Assembly: GCA_000697335.1 (NCBI GenBank)
Contig: JNEM01011008.1
Coordinates: 1-37,545, forward strand
Length of the DNA: 37,545 nt
From: Conidiobolus incongruus B7586
Taxonomy: Eukaryota > Entomophthoromycota > Entomophthoromycetes > Entomophthorales > Conidiobolaceae
Direction: 5' to 3'
The notes below the pieces were generated by a model. The model ran no database searches. It saw only the letters and a list, made by a program, of their open reading frames with translations, and was not told the DNA's origin. Every line of letters begins with the position of its first letter. Position 1 is the stretch's first letter. The position numbers were made by a program, and so were the translations under genes. Shown here piece by piece: positions 1-12,010 of the stretch.

Positions 1-77
1 TGGTTAATCAGGTACTTAATAGTGAATTGGAGTGAAGAAAGGTATCAATTAGGTAGCAATCGTCACAATTAATTTAA

Positions 78-148
78 GCAATGGTGGTTTAGTGGTATAA
101 TTACCGCCTGCCACGCGGTAGACCGGGGTTCGATTCCCCGCCATTGCA
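78..148 (+). tRNA. tRNA-Gly (anticodon GCC)
   Basis: A full 71-nt cloverleaf is visible. The seven-base-pair acceptor stem is GCAATGG with CCATTGC, followed by discriminator A. The anticodon loop CTGCCAC sits between CCGC and GCGG and gives GCC. The T-arm GGTTCGATTCC is canonical and doubles as the B box; TGGTTTAGTGG in the D-arm is the A box. There is no intron. A run of five T at 164-168 is a plausible RNA polymerase III terminator. The sequence is very close to other eukaryotic tRNA-Gly(GCC) genes. Confidence 0.97.
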
Positions 149-1321
149 TTACACTTTATATTGTTTTTCTATCAAATCAATTATATGTTTTTCTTATTCT
201 TTTAATCATTTTATTTTACGATATAATTTATTGTATCCAATCAGATTTTAATTTTTTATATGTAATTTTAATGAAAACAATAATATTAGGTGTAGAGGTA
301 CAATTTTCTTGTATAATATTAATATTAGTAAAAATTCAAATCAACAACACCATTATTAATAAAAATTACATTAAATATATTTAATTGAAAACATAACTAC
401 AATGAATTAAATTTAAAACTAAAGAGAAACTAAATTAATTACTAAGAATTATTATTATTATTATTCTAATTTAAAATTTGATATATTTAATTGTCAAACG
501 ATAATTCTTGAAATAAATAGATCATTTTCTATTCAATCAAATAGAATTTTTAATTTTTAAATTTCTTATTTTTGTTAAAATAATTTTTGATAATGTCACA
601 ATTTAACGAATTCTATCAATGAATAGATTACTGGAATAATGTATTTTCACAATTAATAAACCATAAAAGTTGAACTATATTTTCTAAAAAATAATAAACA
701 TTTTTCACATTATTAAATTACATTAATAAATTATTCTCATTATGTTTCTATATCAAATAAATTCAATTGCCCACTCGAATATTTAACTAGTCTATCTGGA
801 TTAAATTCATCACTCCGAAAATTTGAAATAGTTGTATCAGAAACATTATAACATCTCCGAAATCTTTAAATTTCATAATTGATAAAACAAATAAAAATTT
901 GGATCAAAATTTATATTGTATTACATAAAATTATCTTTTAATTACAATTATAAAAAACTTTATTAATCCGATATAAAATCGATTATCATCAAATTTTGAG
1001 TAAAATTTTGAAATACCGAGATGAATTTACAATGTTTTAAGTGTAAAAATATATACCTTGCTAATTGACCAAGCTTCTTAATTTTATTAGTAAATTTCAA
1101 TTATGCACTATAGCAATTATATCTAAAAATATAATAATTATAAAAGTATATTCTGTATTTTCAAGCATTTTTAATAGCTCAAAATTTCATGTTCCGAACA
1201 TCAATTTATTTGATCTCCATATTACTGGATAAAATTCAAATTCCGAGCACATGTAATTAATTTGAGAATCGATTCAAGTGAAAATTAACTAAATAAGGGT
1301 TGGTAATTGAGATCATAACAC
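149..1321. other. AT-rich intergenic spacer
   Basis: Apart from the Pol III T-run just after the tRNA, I see no ORF of note, no RNA gene and no repeat with recognisable ends. Composition is strongly A+T with short homopolymer and ATT runs. The last 100 bases presumably hold the promoter of the first P450 gene. Confidence 0.6.
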
Positions 1322-1335
1322 TATAAATACGCATT
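1322..1335 (+). promoter_or_regulatory. TATA box of P450 gene 1, with GCATT extension
   Basis: TATAAATACGCATT begins only 31 nt before the ATG at 1353. With a usual 25-30 nt TATA-to-start distance, the transcript would begin close to that ATG, so the 5' leader is nearly absent or the in-frame ATG at 1371 is used. The same 14 bases occur upstream of the MFS gene at 25052, and a one-base-shorter form precedes P450 gene 2. Confidence 0.6.
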
Positions 1336-1352
1336 GTTGAAACTCATCTTGG

Positions 1353-3097
1353 ATGAAAAATTGGTTAGTTATGAATTTCATATCGGATCAAGTGGTCAAC
1401 GGTATTGTAGTAATTATATTGGGATGGAAATGCTCCCAGTATATCTATCGATATTATTTTCACCCTTTGAGTCATTTGCCTGGGCCTTGGTACCTTCAAA
1501 TCAGCTCGCTAGTCACTGGGTACCTTAGAATAACGGGCCAATTCAACACTTATGTCGAACGCCTCCACGAGATTTATGGTCCCTTGATACGCATTGGACC
1601 GAATGCAGTAATCACAATCGATCCTAAAGCGTCCAAGACCATTTACACCAATTCCAAATTCGAAAAATCTAGATTCACCAAACTGATCCAAGCGATCATC
1701 GGCAAGAACCTATTCACCATTACGGATCGTGTGGAGCACGGCCGTAGACGAAGAATCGTGAGTCATGCTTTCAGTCAGGCGCATTTGGATGAGATGCATT
1801 CCGTCATTTGGGAGGAAGGTGTCCAGAAACTTATGCGAAAATTTGAGGCCAAGTGCAAGGATAACCAAGTGATCAATTTTTTGGAGGAGTTCAATTATTT
1901 GACAGTTGTAAGTGAATGCTGGAAAAACTCAAGCTCTATTATTAAAGATTATTAGGATATCATGGGACAGTTGGCTTTCAGTCAGAAGTTTAATATGATT
2001 GAAGATGAACAGTGTAATTTGATGGACGCTATCTCAAAATCGCAGATTATTCAAGTATTGGTGAGTTTTAAAGCTAATATTGTATTAATAAGCTCACATT
2101 AATAACTATTATAGTATGTGACGGTACCATTTTTGAAAAATAGAAGAATCCCGTTCTTGGGTAAACAGTATGATGCTATGATATACATGAACCAAGTAAC
2201 CACTTAACTGAATCAACTTAACACTGACTGACATATTTGCTCTAGTTTTGTAAGGAAGCTTTGGAGCAAAAGCGGAAATCGCAAATGGATGTCAAAGATA
2301 TAATGTATCATTATCTCAATGCAATCGATCCCGAGACTGGAGAAGGTCTTACCGAAGAAGAGCTCATGTCTGAAAGTCTATTAGTTCTGTTCGCAGGAGT
2401 GGATGGCACTGCAGCTACAATGGCATGGTGTATTTACTTCCTATTTAGACACCCTGAAGTCTACCACAAACTAGTCGAAGAGATCGATCGCGTCAAGCCA
2501 ATTAACGACGATGGCAAAGTCAAGCCATATCTGTGGTGCCGTGAGAATCTCCCGTACTTGGTTGCAGTAATCCAAGAGACTATGCGCCTGATACCCCCAT
2601 TCCAAAACGGCGTCTCCAGATCAGTTCCTAGCGGTGGATTTAACATCAATGGCTACTACATTCCAGAAAAGGTAAGTCACATCTAATCGATCCACATTTT
2701 CAATATCATCAATATATTAACGAATTTCCGATATATGGAATACTAACTGATCTTCATTTAATAGACTGAAGTATCCGTGAGCGTATCTGCACTTCACAAG
2801 AGTGAACTTGAATTCAAAAACGCCAAAGAATTTATCCCAGAAAGATGGCTCGAAGCTGACGAGGCTATTATACGTGATAAAATATACACTTTTGGCAAAG
2901 GTTCCCGCGTCTGTATTGGTAAGCATCTCGCGTGGATGGAAATCATGCTCTGCTTTGTTGGTCTCATCACCAAATTTCACATTCATGACTTGAACAAGGA
3001 AGAGAAGTTGGCAAAGGACGATCAGACGATTTGCTATGTTACTATCAAACCTAAGAGTGGTAGAATATCAGGTCGATTGAGTTTAAAATCATTTTAA
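1353..3097 (+). CDS. Cytochrome P450 monooxygenase, copy 1 (five exons, about 499 aa)
   Basis: Exons at 1353-1907, 1956-2060, 2115-2195, 2246-2671 and 2765-3097 join in phase 0 at every junction. Introns are 48, 54, 50 and 93 nt, and the last carries a TACTAAC-type branch site. The product has an N-terminal membrane anchor (about residues 12-35), the PGPW hinge, the I-helix AGVDGT (about 297-302), ExxR as ETMR (358-361), PERW, and the haem loop FGKGSRVCIG with the thiolate Cys near 439. Family knowledge: this is an ER-membrane haem monooxygenase that needs an NADPH-P450 reductase. The substrate cannot be read from the sequence. It is a tandem paralogue of the gene at 4214. A possible poly(A) signal AATAAA lies at 3117-3122. 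The ATG at 1353 aligns with the start of copy 2; the alternative ATG at 1371 would still leave most of the anchor. Confidence 0.93.
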
Positions 3098-4150
3098 TAT
3101 ATTCATAAAAATATTAAATAAAAACTAATTATTTATCATAATATAATATGTATAATATATATTGTTATTTAAAATTTATAATTTAAAATATACCCATATT
3201 ATAATTTTTGGTGGTAAAATTGAATTAATTAATATTATGATAATTTTTTGATTAAATACCCAAATATACTCAATTTCCTATTTAATTAGGATATTGATCC
3301 AAATAGATTAGATCTTTGTTATTTAGAGCTAATAATTGATAAAGTTATATCAAAGCAAACTGAATAGTTGATTAAGCAATTATTTCAAATTGAAAAAGTC
3401 AAAAATGAGCCATTGCTATAAAAGATGAGATCATATTTTAGAATATATTATAAATGCAATATTATATTAGTAGAATGGCTAATAAATATAGCCAATTTCA
3501 AATATATGTTTTTTATAAATATAATATTATGGATTTAGCGATAGATTTAATATTTTCGAACATTTTAATATAAACATTATAATCGTATTCCTTATACCCT
3601 ATCATTTTATTTTCAATTATCAATTTAATGATTGTAATCTGAACTAGAAAGGGAACTGAAATCTCGTTACTTGCTACTTTTAATTTTGTTAATTGTGGTG
3701 ATCTGTCAGAGTGGCCCAAACTCATATTTTAGTGAGATTGTTACAAGGTTCGGTTCTTACTAAAGTCTAATAACTCATCTTGTACTTTAGGGAAATTGCA
3801 CTCCTAGAAGTAAATCTAAAATCTCATATTATTTTTTTGATTTGATTTTAGTTTATTCGTGGTTTAATATATTGATAAATTTATCCATGATTTATAATGA
3901 AAGAAAAGCAAATATCAAAATGATGATGAGATGATATAGAAAATAAATCACTTGGATCAAACAATAATTTGAAAATCATCAAACATAAATCAATAATCAA
4001 ATGTAATCATAATCATTAAATTGTTAATTATGAAAAGATTAAAATTTACAATGAACTAAATTTTCGGTTCAATTAATTCAATCAAATTTTAAAATCAAGT
4101 CGGGAACATTAATTGCTCCTTAGATACTTATTAATATCGATGTTGATAAG
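3098..4150. other. Spacer between the tandem P450 genes
   Basis: About 1 kb of AT-rich DNA. It must hold the 3' end of P450 gene 1 and the promoter of gene 2. A 70-codon minus-strand open frame near 3513-3725 has no recognisable domain, and I treat it as chance. Confidence 0.5.
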
Positions 4151-4163
4151 TATAAATAGCATT
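4151..4163 (+). promoter_or_regulatory. TATA box of P450 gene 2
   Basis: TATAAATAGCATT lies 63 nt before the ATG at 4214. It matches the TATAAATACGCATT of P450 gene 1 except for one missing C, which suggests a shared core promoter carried along by duplication. Confidence 0.6.
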
Positions 4164-4213
4164 CAAATTCACATTATTTCGATAGTTTCATAATAGTAAA
4201 AGCTTGTAATAAT

Positions 4214-5957
4214 ATGAATATGTATAACAATTTAATGAATTGTCCATATTTCATTGGCTCTACTTGGGGTATTTGGATCAAAAGTATCATTGCAGCTTTC
4301 TGCGGTTATAAACTCACCAAATTCATCTACTTATATTACATCCATCCATTGAGTCGCATACCAGGCCCTTGGTATGTAATCCCAACTTCACTATATTCAT
4401 CCTATCACCAGATGAATGGCACTTTACACGAAAAAATTCTCGAATGGCATCGAAAGTACGGACCTGTAGTTAGAACAGGACCAAATAGTATCAGTGTAAT
4501 AGACCAAATAGGCTCAAAACTGATCTATACCAATAACAAGTTTCAAAAATCCAGCTTCACCAAATATTTCCAAAAGTTTTTTGGTCTCAATTTATTCAGT
4601 ATAATAGATAGACATGAGCATAGCAAAAGACGACGTATTGTGAGTCATGCTTTCAGTCAAAAGAATTTGGATGGAATGCAGCCAATCATTTGGAATGATG
4701 GTGTTAGAGAAATGTTGAAAAAATTTGAGAAAAATAGTGAAAGTGATGAAATTATCAATTTTATTGATGAATTTCAATATTTGACAGTAGTAAGTTTATT
4801 ATTATGATATCTGATATATTGATATACTGATATTTAGTTATTTATTAGGATGTGATCGGTGAGTTAGCATTTGGTCAAAAATTTAATATGATCAACAATA
4901 AAAAACACGAATTTATGGAAGCAATGAAAAATTCTATTACAATGATGGTTTTGGTAATCGATAATCTAATTTCAATACTTATCATCCATCTAACTAGACT
5001 TAATTTAGTATATTACTTTTCCATTCCTACACTATATTAAATTGCCGTTCTTGAATAAATTATATAAAGCAATCGAATATAAGAATGAGGTAACTCTCTC
5101 TCTATTATTCGATCAAATTAATATTAATTTAAATATAGTTTGCCAGAAACGCTATAACTTTGAAAAAGCAATCCCAATCTAATACCAAAGATATAATACA
5201 TTACTACCTCAATGCTAAAGAACCCGATACCAATGAAAAATTAACAGATACAGATCTGGAATCTGAAGCAACTATCCTATTATTTGCAGGGGTGGACAGT
5301 ACTGCGTCAACCATGTCTATGTGTGTTTACAATCTACTCAAATATCCAGAATGTTACCAAAAAACTGTCGAGGAGATCGATCGCGTAAAACCAGTCGATG
5401 AAAATGGCAACATTAAACCCTATCTCTGGTGTCGCGAACATCTCCCATACTTGGAAGGTATTATATACGAAACAATGAGATTAACACCGGCTTTCCCATT
5501 TGGTGTTCCAAGAGTCGTGCCCGAAGGAGGTACAACTATAAAAGACTACTATTTACCAGCTAATGTAAGTATTTCAATTTTGATTATCTCAATCATTGAG
5601 TTAAAACTAACTAATTATATCAAATAGACTGAAGTATCAGTTAGTATTTACTCCTATCAACACAGCGACCTTTACTTCGAGAATCCAGAAGAATTTAAAC
5701 CTGAGAGATGGTTAGATAGCAGCAAAAACAAACTTCAAGATTCCATTATGGCCTTTGCCAAAGGCTCCCGCGTATGTATTGGCAAGCATCTTGCATGGAT
5801 GGAGATTACCCTATGTCTCATTGGTTTATTGTCCAAATATAGTCTAAAACGCTTAAATCCTAGCGAGAAACAATCTGGAGATGATGAAATTATCAATTTT
5901 GTCAATTTCAAACCCAAGAGTGGTAGAATTGCTGCAAGATTGGTCAAGAGAAATTAA
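4214..5957 (+). CDS. Cytochrome P450 monooxygenase, copy 2 (five exons, about 505 aa)
   Basis: Exons at 4214-4789, 4849-4953, 5009-5089, 5139-5564 and 5628-5957, all joined in phase 0. Exons 2, 3 and 4 are exactly as long as in the gene at 1353 (105, 81 and 426 nt), so the two genes are recent-to-moderate tandem duplicates with fully conserved intron positions. The protein has an N-terminal hydrophobic anchor, PGPW, I-helix AGVDST (about 304-309), ExxR as ETMR, PERW and the haem loop FAKGSRVCIG with the Cys near 446. Every P450 signature residue is present and no frame break is seen. The role is an ER-bound haem monooxygenase of unknown substrate. Intron 1 has two candidate acceptors; only the one ending at 4848 keeps the frame and matches copy 1. 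Confidence 0.93.
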
Positions 5958-6187
5958 TTCACTTTTATATTGATACAACTTAATATTCGTTCATAATGAT
6001 TTTTCATATTTTATACATACTATTAATAATTATTGTATTAATAAACATAACTGTATGAAAGTGTATTCGATATACTCATACAATATTACAAAATAATTGC
6101 AAAATTTTATTACAATCATTTTGAACATGCAAACTCAAAATAGATATTGGTTAGAATTAATTATTTGGAAAGTATATTGTAAAGGTT

Positions 6188-7591
6188 TTATTGAATATTT
6201 TTAAAATTGAACGAGTAACAATAATTGAAATAGCATAGAAGTACTAAAATATACCAGACTAGATGGTAGTCAAATGAATAAGGAAACTCGTGGCTCACAG
6301 AATAACTATATATAGTACCAGTTAAAGCAGGTGCTAGAGCCCCTGACATTCAGCTTAAAGTTTTACTTACACCATTCAGCATTCCCAAACTACCTGTATC
6401 ATTTGTAGATTCCACTAGCAGTATATTCAAGCTAGTATTTCCTAAAGTATTGCAAGTTGCTCTTAGTTCTATTAATATAATCATGGTGACCCACATTAGT
6501 GTATCGTTTCCCTGTTTGGCAATGTTATTCACCATTGAAATCAAATTGCATATAGACATATAGATGGGAAACACTGATTGATATAATTTTAGTGTTCCTA
6601 ACCATTGTTGCAGTTTTGTGTGAGTAACCAGTTGAACAAATAAAATCATAATACCAGTGGGTGATATTGCCTTGGCAATGTCATCATGTTCAAAACTTAG
6701 ACCTTCTTTTGAAATGTCGATAACTGACCACAATATAATCAGTTGGTTAAACATTACTGAAGATAGAGCCATCAGAGCAAATTCAATCATCACCACCTTG
6801 CTGTCATTAGATATGGAAGAGCCAAAGCGATTTTGTAACAATGGCTGTGAATTGGGATCCGAAGTTACAGAATGTATCGAACTTCCTGAATCTGATCCGC
6901 CCCTTCTATAAGATGGCTTTTGTTTCAAAGTTTCTTCCAAATAGTAAAATTCAAATAATGCAGACAATAAATTGATACTACCAGCAATTACACAAGGCAA
7001 AAAATAAGGATATGTAGTCCAAAAAGGATTACCTCCGAACCACACAGGGAATCGTTCTGCCGGTTTGGCAAGAAATCCACCAATTAAAGGACCTACCACA
7101 TTACCTAATCCCATCATCATAGGAAGATAGCTAAAAGCTCTAGCTCTGTTGGATTTATCAGTCATTTCTTCAACCATTATCTTCACAACACCTACATTCC
7201 CATAAATATACCACTCAAACTACGGGTACAAATTGCTCAAATTAACGATTTGCTCAACCCAAATAAAACTAATGCTGGATCCAATTAATCCACAGATGAG
7301 TACTACTTTCCTGCCAATCCCGTCAGACACACTACCCCAAAATATGCTGGTACACATTTGAGCGATTGCAAAACAGGATGCAATTGTTCCTACATAGTAA
7401 CCCAATTCAGATTCTCCGTCCGTAATGTTAAAATCTTTTATCATGAAATACATGAATGGAGATATAATGCTGTAGAATAGAGGTGCTGATAATCGAACCA
7501 TCAATAGGATATAAAGTTGAGGCTGTGATAATGGTGTGGGCTCGGGTTCTTGATCGACAAGTCTTGGCTCATTTGTTAACAAAGTAGTCAT
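6188..7591 (-). pseudogene. MFS transporter pseudogene (Zif-like / Ycr023c-like family)
   Basis: The minus strand from the ATG at 7591 reads as a paralogue of the intact transporters at 16008 and 19957. It keeps the first transmembrane segments, a changed motif A (SDGIGRK in place of SDRIGRK), the EMTDKSNR loop and the end of the family (APALTG, FDYHLVWYIL), with a stop at 6188-6190. It is broken. Between about 7180 and 7270 a small deletion shifts the frame near SIS, a TGA replaces the Trp of the LIWA motif, and a second shift restores the frame at GNVGVVK. A further in-frame TGA follows GVSKTLS near 6350. Over 85% of the reading frame is otherwise clean, so the loss looks recent. It is the only minus-strand family member here. 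A cryptic intron was considered, but the interrupted stretch still aligns to coding sequence of the paralogues. Confidence 0.85.
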
Positions 7592-8591
7592 TTATATCGA
7601 CTGATTTTGATATGGGTCTTCACTTGCCATCTTTTTACTACATTATTATACTCAAAACTCTAGTAATTAATATAAAATCATTATTTATTTAGTCTCTATC
7701 ATTATTTATTTCCAAATTCAAAATTATTTAACTTGATTATAAAAAATCATCAATTCTAAAAAAATCTCCCATTAGAGAGCTAATGTCAATACCACAACAG
7801 TCATTCATCCTTTCAACAAGAGCTTAATTCGCTATTCTACAATTTAATTGGTAGTTCAAATAACCACTTCTCGGTAACTGACAAATTGTTTAACCTTTAT
7901 AATCAATTCTCTATATTGTTTATATTGCCAAGGATTTTATTATCTTGACTAAGTATTGATGGTATATGTATCAAATAATCGTAGTATATAGTCGTTATTA
8001 TATCAATCTCTTTTTCATCGTTTGGATAACTACTAGTGGTTCCACCAGAAATTTATAGTTATATTGGTATAGTTTATGAAAAATGAAACTGATATACTGA
8101 TAGGGTAATTTTTAATCAATATTTATAAAAAACCAGTTAAAATTTTTTTGCAATTGATTCAAAAGATTTTTGGATTAAACATTTTCATTAAACTTGGGCA
8201 CTCTGACATCATACATGAAATTTACAATTTTAAATCAAGTGTTTTTAATATTTATTTTTTATTGAAATATAATTAAGCACATTATGCTGGTGCTTAGGTT
8301 TCACTTGAAAATGTATATAAAAACATCTATCAAATACATATTGATATGATAATATAATTACTGGAAAAAATTATTAATGTTAACTACAATTATTATATAA
8401 CTATACGACTTTATATAGATTACAAAATATAAATTAAATACTATGGCCTATATTAAATGAATTGAATATTGATAAAAATTATAAAAATGATGAAATTAAA
8501 GTTTACTAACGTAAAAAATTAACTTGAATACATTTCTAATGATAATGTGTTGATCTAATAAACATCAAACTTAATTTTAAAAATCACTCTT

Positions 8592-8596
<5 letters not shown>

Positions 8597-8630
<34 letters not shown>
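8597..8630. repeat. (TA)n microsatellite
   Basis: About 16 uninterrupted TA units, ending in GTATGTATAT. This is a simple-sequence repeat in the spacer, with no sign of function. Confidence 0.9.
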
Positions 8631-8638
<8 letters not shown>

Positions 8639-8914
8639 ATCTCGATATTTTAAACAATTTTAATAACAATTGATTTTTTAAATATTACTCTTGAATAATT
8701 TAATTGAAGGATCTTTTAATTTTTTACCTATTAAGATTCAAACAAATTCAGAATTGGGAGACAGTTACATTATCCTTTGTGAATGGCCATAATTTTGGAT
8801 TTGTAAACATACTGAAATTAAAGATAATTTAAACTGATTTTCATCGATCCTTACTCTATAACTATAATCGGAAATAAAAATACTATTATAATAAATTTGA
8901 GTACAATAGGTTTA

Positions 8915-8916
<2 letters not shown>

Positions 8917-8948
<32 letters not shown>
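8917..8948. repeat. (TTA)n microsatellite
   Basis: About ten uninterrupted TTA units in the same gene-free spacer. Confidence 0.9.
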
Positions 8949-9980
8949 GTATTAAATATTAACACGCAGATGAAATAAATTTTTTTATTGGTCATATTAT
9001 AATAAATTCAAATATCAATTTTTTGGGATAATAATGCTTTAATACATATTTTTTAAAAAAATTTGGGTAATTTTTCAAATAATTCAATTTAGTTTTTGTT
9101 GATAAATTATATCAAATCAGGTAACAAATATTGCTAAGATAAAATCATAAATATGTCATTTTGAATAGCACTAATTATTAATAAAAATCAAAAAGAAATA
9201 CTCAAAACAGCAAACCAACGTTACTGAAATTGATTATAATAAATTTTATGACATTTATTCTTAAAATCGATTCCAAAATAAATGAAAAGTTTTTAAATTA
9301 TTATATGATTCACTTCTGAATCAATAAGTATAACTTACAGTTTTATTCGTAATAATCCAATTATTCAAATATTAATACCTATTAATTGATTTTGATTATA
9401 ATATCATAAATATTATGTCTAACAAATTTATAATACATTTAACTATGTTTTTATTATCAATAAAACTGTCAATGATATTTTTTGCAATAATTCTCATAAT
9501 TCATTTGAAGTAACAATGTGACTCGCATCAAAAAAATATCCTTATCTGTTTCATTTCCATTTTTGATATTATTGAAAAAATCCTCAATTTAAGCTATGAA
9601 AATAAATTAAAGTTTATATATAATAACATATGAAAATTAAACAAACTAATAAAGTTATAACCTAACTTTGATATGTTTAATTTATCTCTCTAAATGACGA
9701 AATACCTAATATCAGAATAAATAGTCAGGAAATTTCAGAAAATCAATTATTAAGTTTCCAATAGTGAACAAATTAGGATTAATCTACCTGACCAAAATGA
9801 CTTAAAATTAAAACTCTGTTCAAGATCACCTAATCACATGCCAATTAAAAAATTCATTATCCATTATTTAATCAATGATTCAAATTCATTTAGAATTCAA
9901 TTTTTTTTCATCTTTCAATCTTACACTCACCCTTATTTCATTTTTACCAATAATTAATAATAATAAATATAAAAATAATT

Positions 9981-10737
9981 ATGAATTTTATACTAAACTA
10001 TTATAATAATTTCAAAAACAAATTAAAAACTCAAAGATATAGTATTTTATTTGGTATTTTGATTTTAATTGGACTGTTAAGATTTGGTAAAGTTATTTGG
10101 TCTAGGGTGATTAATTTACATTTAAAGGAGGTATTTTATAATTTAAAATAGGATTATAATTATCGGCGATTTATGATAATTTGTATTTAGACTAAACGAA
10201 CTAAACAGATAAAACCTAAAATTAAGAGGAAATGTACTATTTCTTTAAATAAAGTAATTATAATTGTTTGTATTTTCATAAATTATAACTAACTGCTTTG
10301 TTTAGATAATCCTATGGAATCCTTCTCCAGACCCCAAAGTACCCAATTTTGCATTTGTAGAATCCGTGGTGCCAGCACTTACCCAGCTTTGCGAAAGGTA
10401 CGATGTCTACTTCATAGCGCAAGTGAATTCCCAAATTGAACAAGATCAAATTCTCAATCTTTTAAATCATTCTGAACTCGTTCAAAAGCACCAACTTGAC
10501 ACTCGCAAAATTCTATTCTGCAACTCAGTAGAAGGCAAGAGTCATATAGTACGCCATTTAGAGCCGTATATCCACGTAGACAACGAAATTGATGTGATTT
10601 ACAAGTTGAAAAGCTACATTCACAAGTTGTACCTTATCTTAACAAATCATTCAACGACTGTTAACAAAGAATTCAATCAATTTAAAAATATTGAAATTTC
10701 TAAAAGTTTTTTGGAATCTAGTCTTTACCAAACTTAA
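9981..10737 (+). CDS. PEX22: Peroxin Pex22-like peroxisomal membrane protein (three exons, about 214 aa)
   Basis: Exons at 9981-10130, 10191-10253 and 10306-10737, all phase 0 (introns 60 and 52 nt). Residues about 21-40 form one hydrophobic anchor (SILFGILILIGLLRFGKVIW) after a short basic N-terminus, as in Pex22. The C-terminal domain carries the stretch KILFCNSVEGKSHIVRHLEP, which matches the KVLFCSTxxGRxSFVRQLEP block I recall from plant and fungal Pex22, followed by HVDNE and a final helix. Known role: Pex22 anchors the ubiquitin-conjugating enzyme Pex4 at the peroxisome and stimulates it for receptor recycling. Pex22 is short and fast evolving, so the call rests on topology plus this block. 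It starts a same-strand trio; the endonuclease V ATG follows 150 bp after the stop. Confidence 0.75.
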
Positions 10738-10887
10738 TATCAATTTGTATTTAAATCTAATTCAAATAAACTTGTAAATTTCCTAATTTTTTTTATTTGG
10801 CAATATATCCCACATTTTTAATTTCAAATCTTATATTTATATTAAGTGATCATAATAAGATCATGATCAGAGTTATAATTAATCAAA

Positions 10888-11826
10888 ATGCAAGGATCAA
10901 ATAACTTACAACTTGCAGAATTAAAAACTAAATGGAAACAGTAATACATACTGAATACTAAATAATATACCTTAGCTAATCATATGACAGGGAGCAAATA
11001 GAGTTACAAAAGAAATTAATTTTAAATGATAATGAATTAAATTTTGAGTTTAATACTGAAGATAATGAGTTTAAAAATTTAAAATTGATAGGTGGTGTAG
11101 ATCTGAGCTTTCATCCAACTGATACTCAATTGGCTTGTGCAAATTTAGTTATATTAAATTATCCTGAATTAAAAGTAAAACACAATACTAGCATATTAAA
11201 TATATTTAATATATCTTCATAACTAGGTCATTCACAAAGAATATGCCTGGATCCAACTCCAGCAACCATACATCAGTGGATTTTTAGCATTTCGCGAGGT
11301 GGAACCGCTCAAACATCTAATAGACACATTAAAAGCCAATTCACCTCACCTGATCCCCCAAGTAATCTTTGTGGACGGCAACGGCATTTATCATCCCATG
11401 AAAATGGGCCTAGCCAGTCACTTGGGAATTCTCTGTGATATTCCAACGATTGGCATAAGCAAAAATTATTTGTTCTTTGACGACTTATTGATAACGAATG
11501 AAGAGATTAAAATGAAATTAAAGGAATTTCAATCGATTGTTGAGTTTGTAGAATTGAAGGGAAAATCGGGATTTGTCTATGGTGTTGTAAGTTTGAGTGA
11601 ATATGCTATTATTATGTTTTTATTAATATACCTTTAATAGGCTTTAAAACCCAAATTAGATCTCATTAACCCTATTTTTGTGTCCATAGGTCATAAAATC
11701 AGTTTATTGACAGCCATTCAGTTAGTTTTAAAAACCTGTCAATTTCGAATTCCAGAACCTACTAGACAAGCTGATTTAATTTCTAGACAGTTGATAAGGG
11801 ATTCGATGAGAGAAGCAGCCAAATGA
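10888..11826 (+). CDS. Endonuclease V (four exons, about 260 aa)
   Basis: Exons at 10888-10940, 10991-11174, 11227-11586 and 11641-11826; intron 1 is phase 2 and the others phase 0. The protein follows the endonuclease V order: WKQEQ near the start, GGVDLSF with the first metal-binding Asp, VIHKEYA with the acidic residue of the second site, [11 protein letters not shown], the core VDGNG with another catalytic Asp, ASHLG, the GIxK-like GISKNY, and the C-terminal SIGHKISL and [11 protein letters not shown] blocks. Known role: it cuts one base 3' of inosine, on DNA in bacteria and mainly on RNA in animals; the fungal substrate is less clear. Length is normal for the eukaryotic family. No nuclear or mitochondrial signal is obvious. 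It lies between PEX22 and DPB4 in a compact same-strand block. Confidence 0.93.
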
Positions 11827-11963
11827 ACATTTTTGAATTCATTTAATTATATTATTGGAGAATATCCCATAATTTTTAAATTAATAAATAAATGAGATAA
11901 AATTCAATTGTAAATTCGAAATATGATGATAATTGGAATTAATATAAATTCATTTTATTAAAA

Positions 11964-11979
11964 ATGGAAGAAACCAATG

Positions 11980-12010
<31 letters not shown>

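Larger units (their letters stand above)
7592..9980. other. Gene-free AT-rich region with microsatellites
   Basis: This 2.4-kb stretch has no convincing ORF on either strand. It contains a TA dinucleotide run at about 8597-8630 and a TTA trinucleotide run at about 8917-8948. I see no tRNA, no transposon ends and no coding relic that I can align by eye to the neighbours. The first bases presumably hold the old promoter of the minus-strand MFS pseudogene. Confidence 0.55.

Noticed and set aside
7190-7270. An intron bridging the two halves of the minus-strand MFS copy
   Set aside because: The intervening bases still align to coding sequence of the intact paralogues (LFGLSKSLI, TRSLSGIF), and all other family members are intronless.
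1353-7591. A biosynthetic gene cluster built on the P450 pair and the neighbouring MFS copy
   Set aside because: There is no backbone enzyme (polyketide synthase, NRPS or terpene synthase) or other tailoring enzyme, and the neighbouring transporter is broken.
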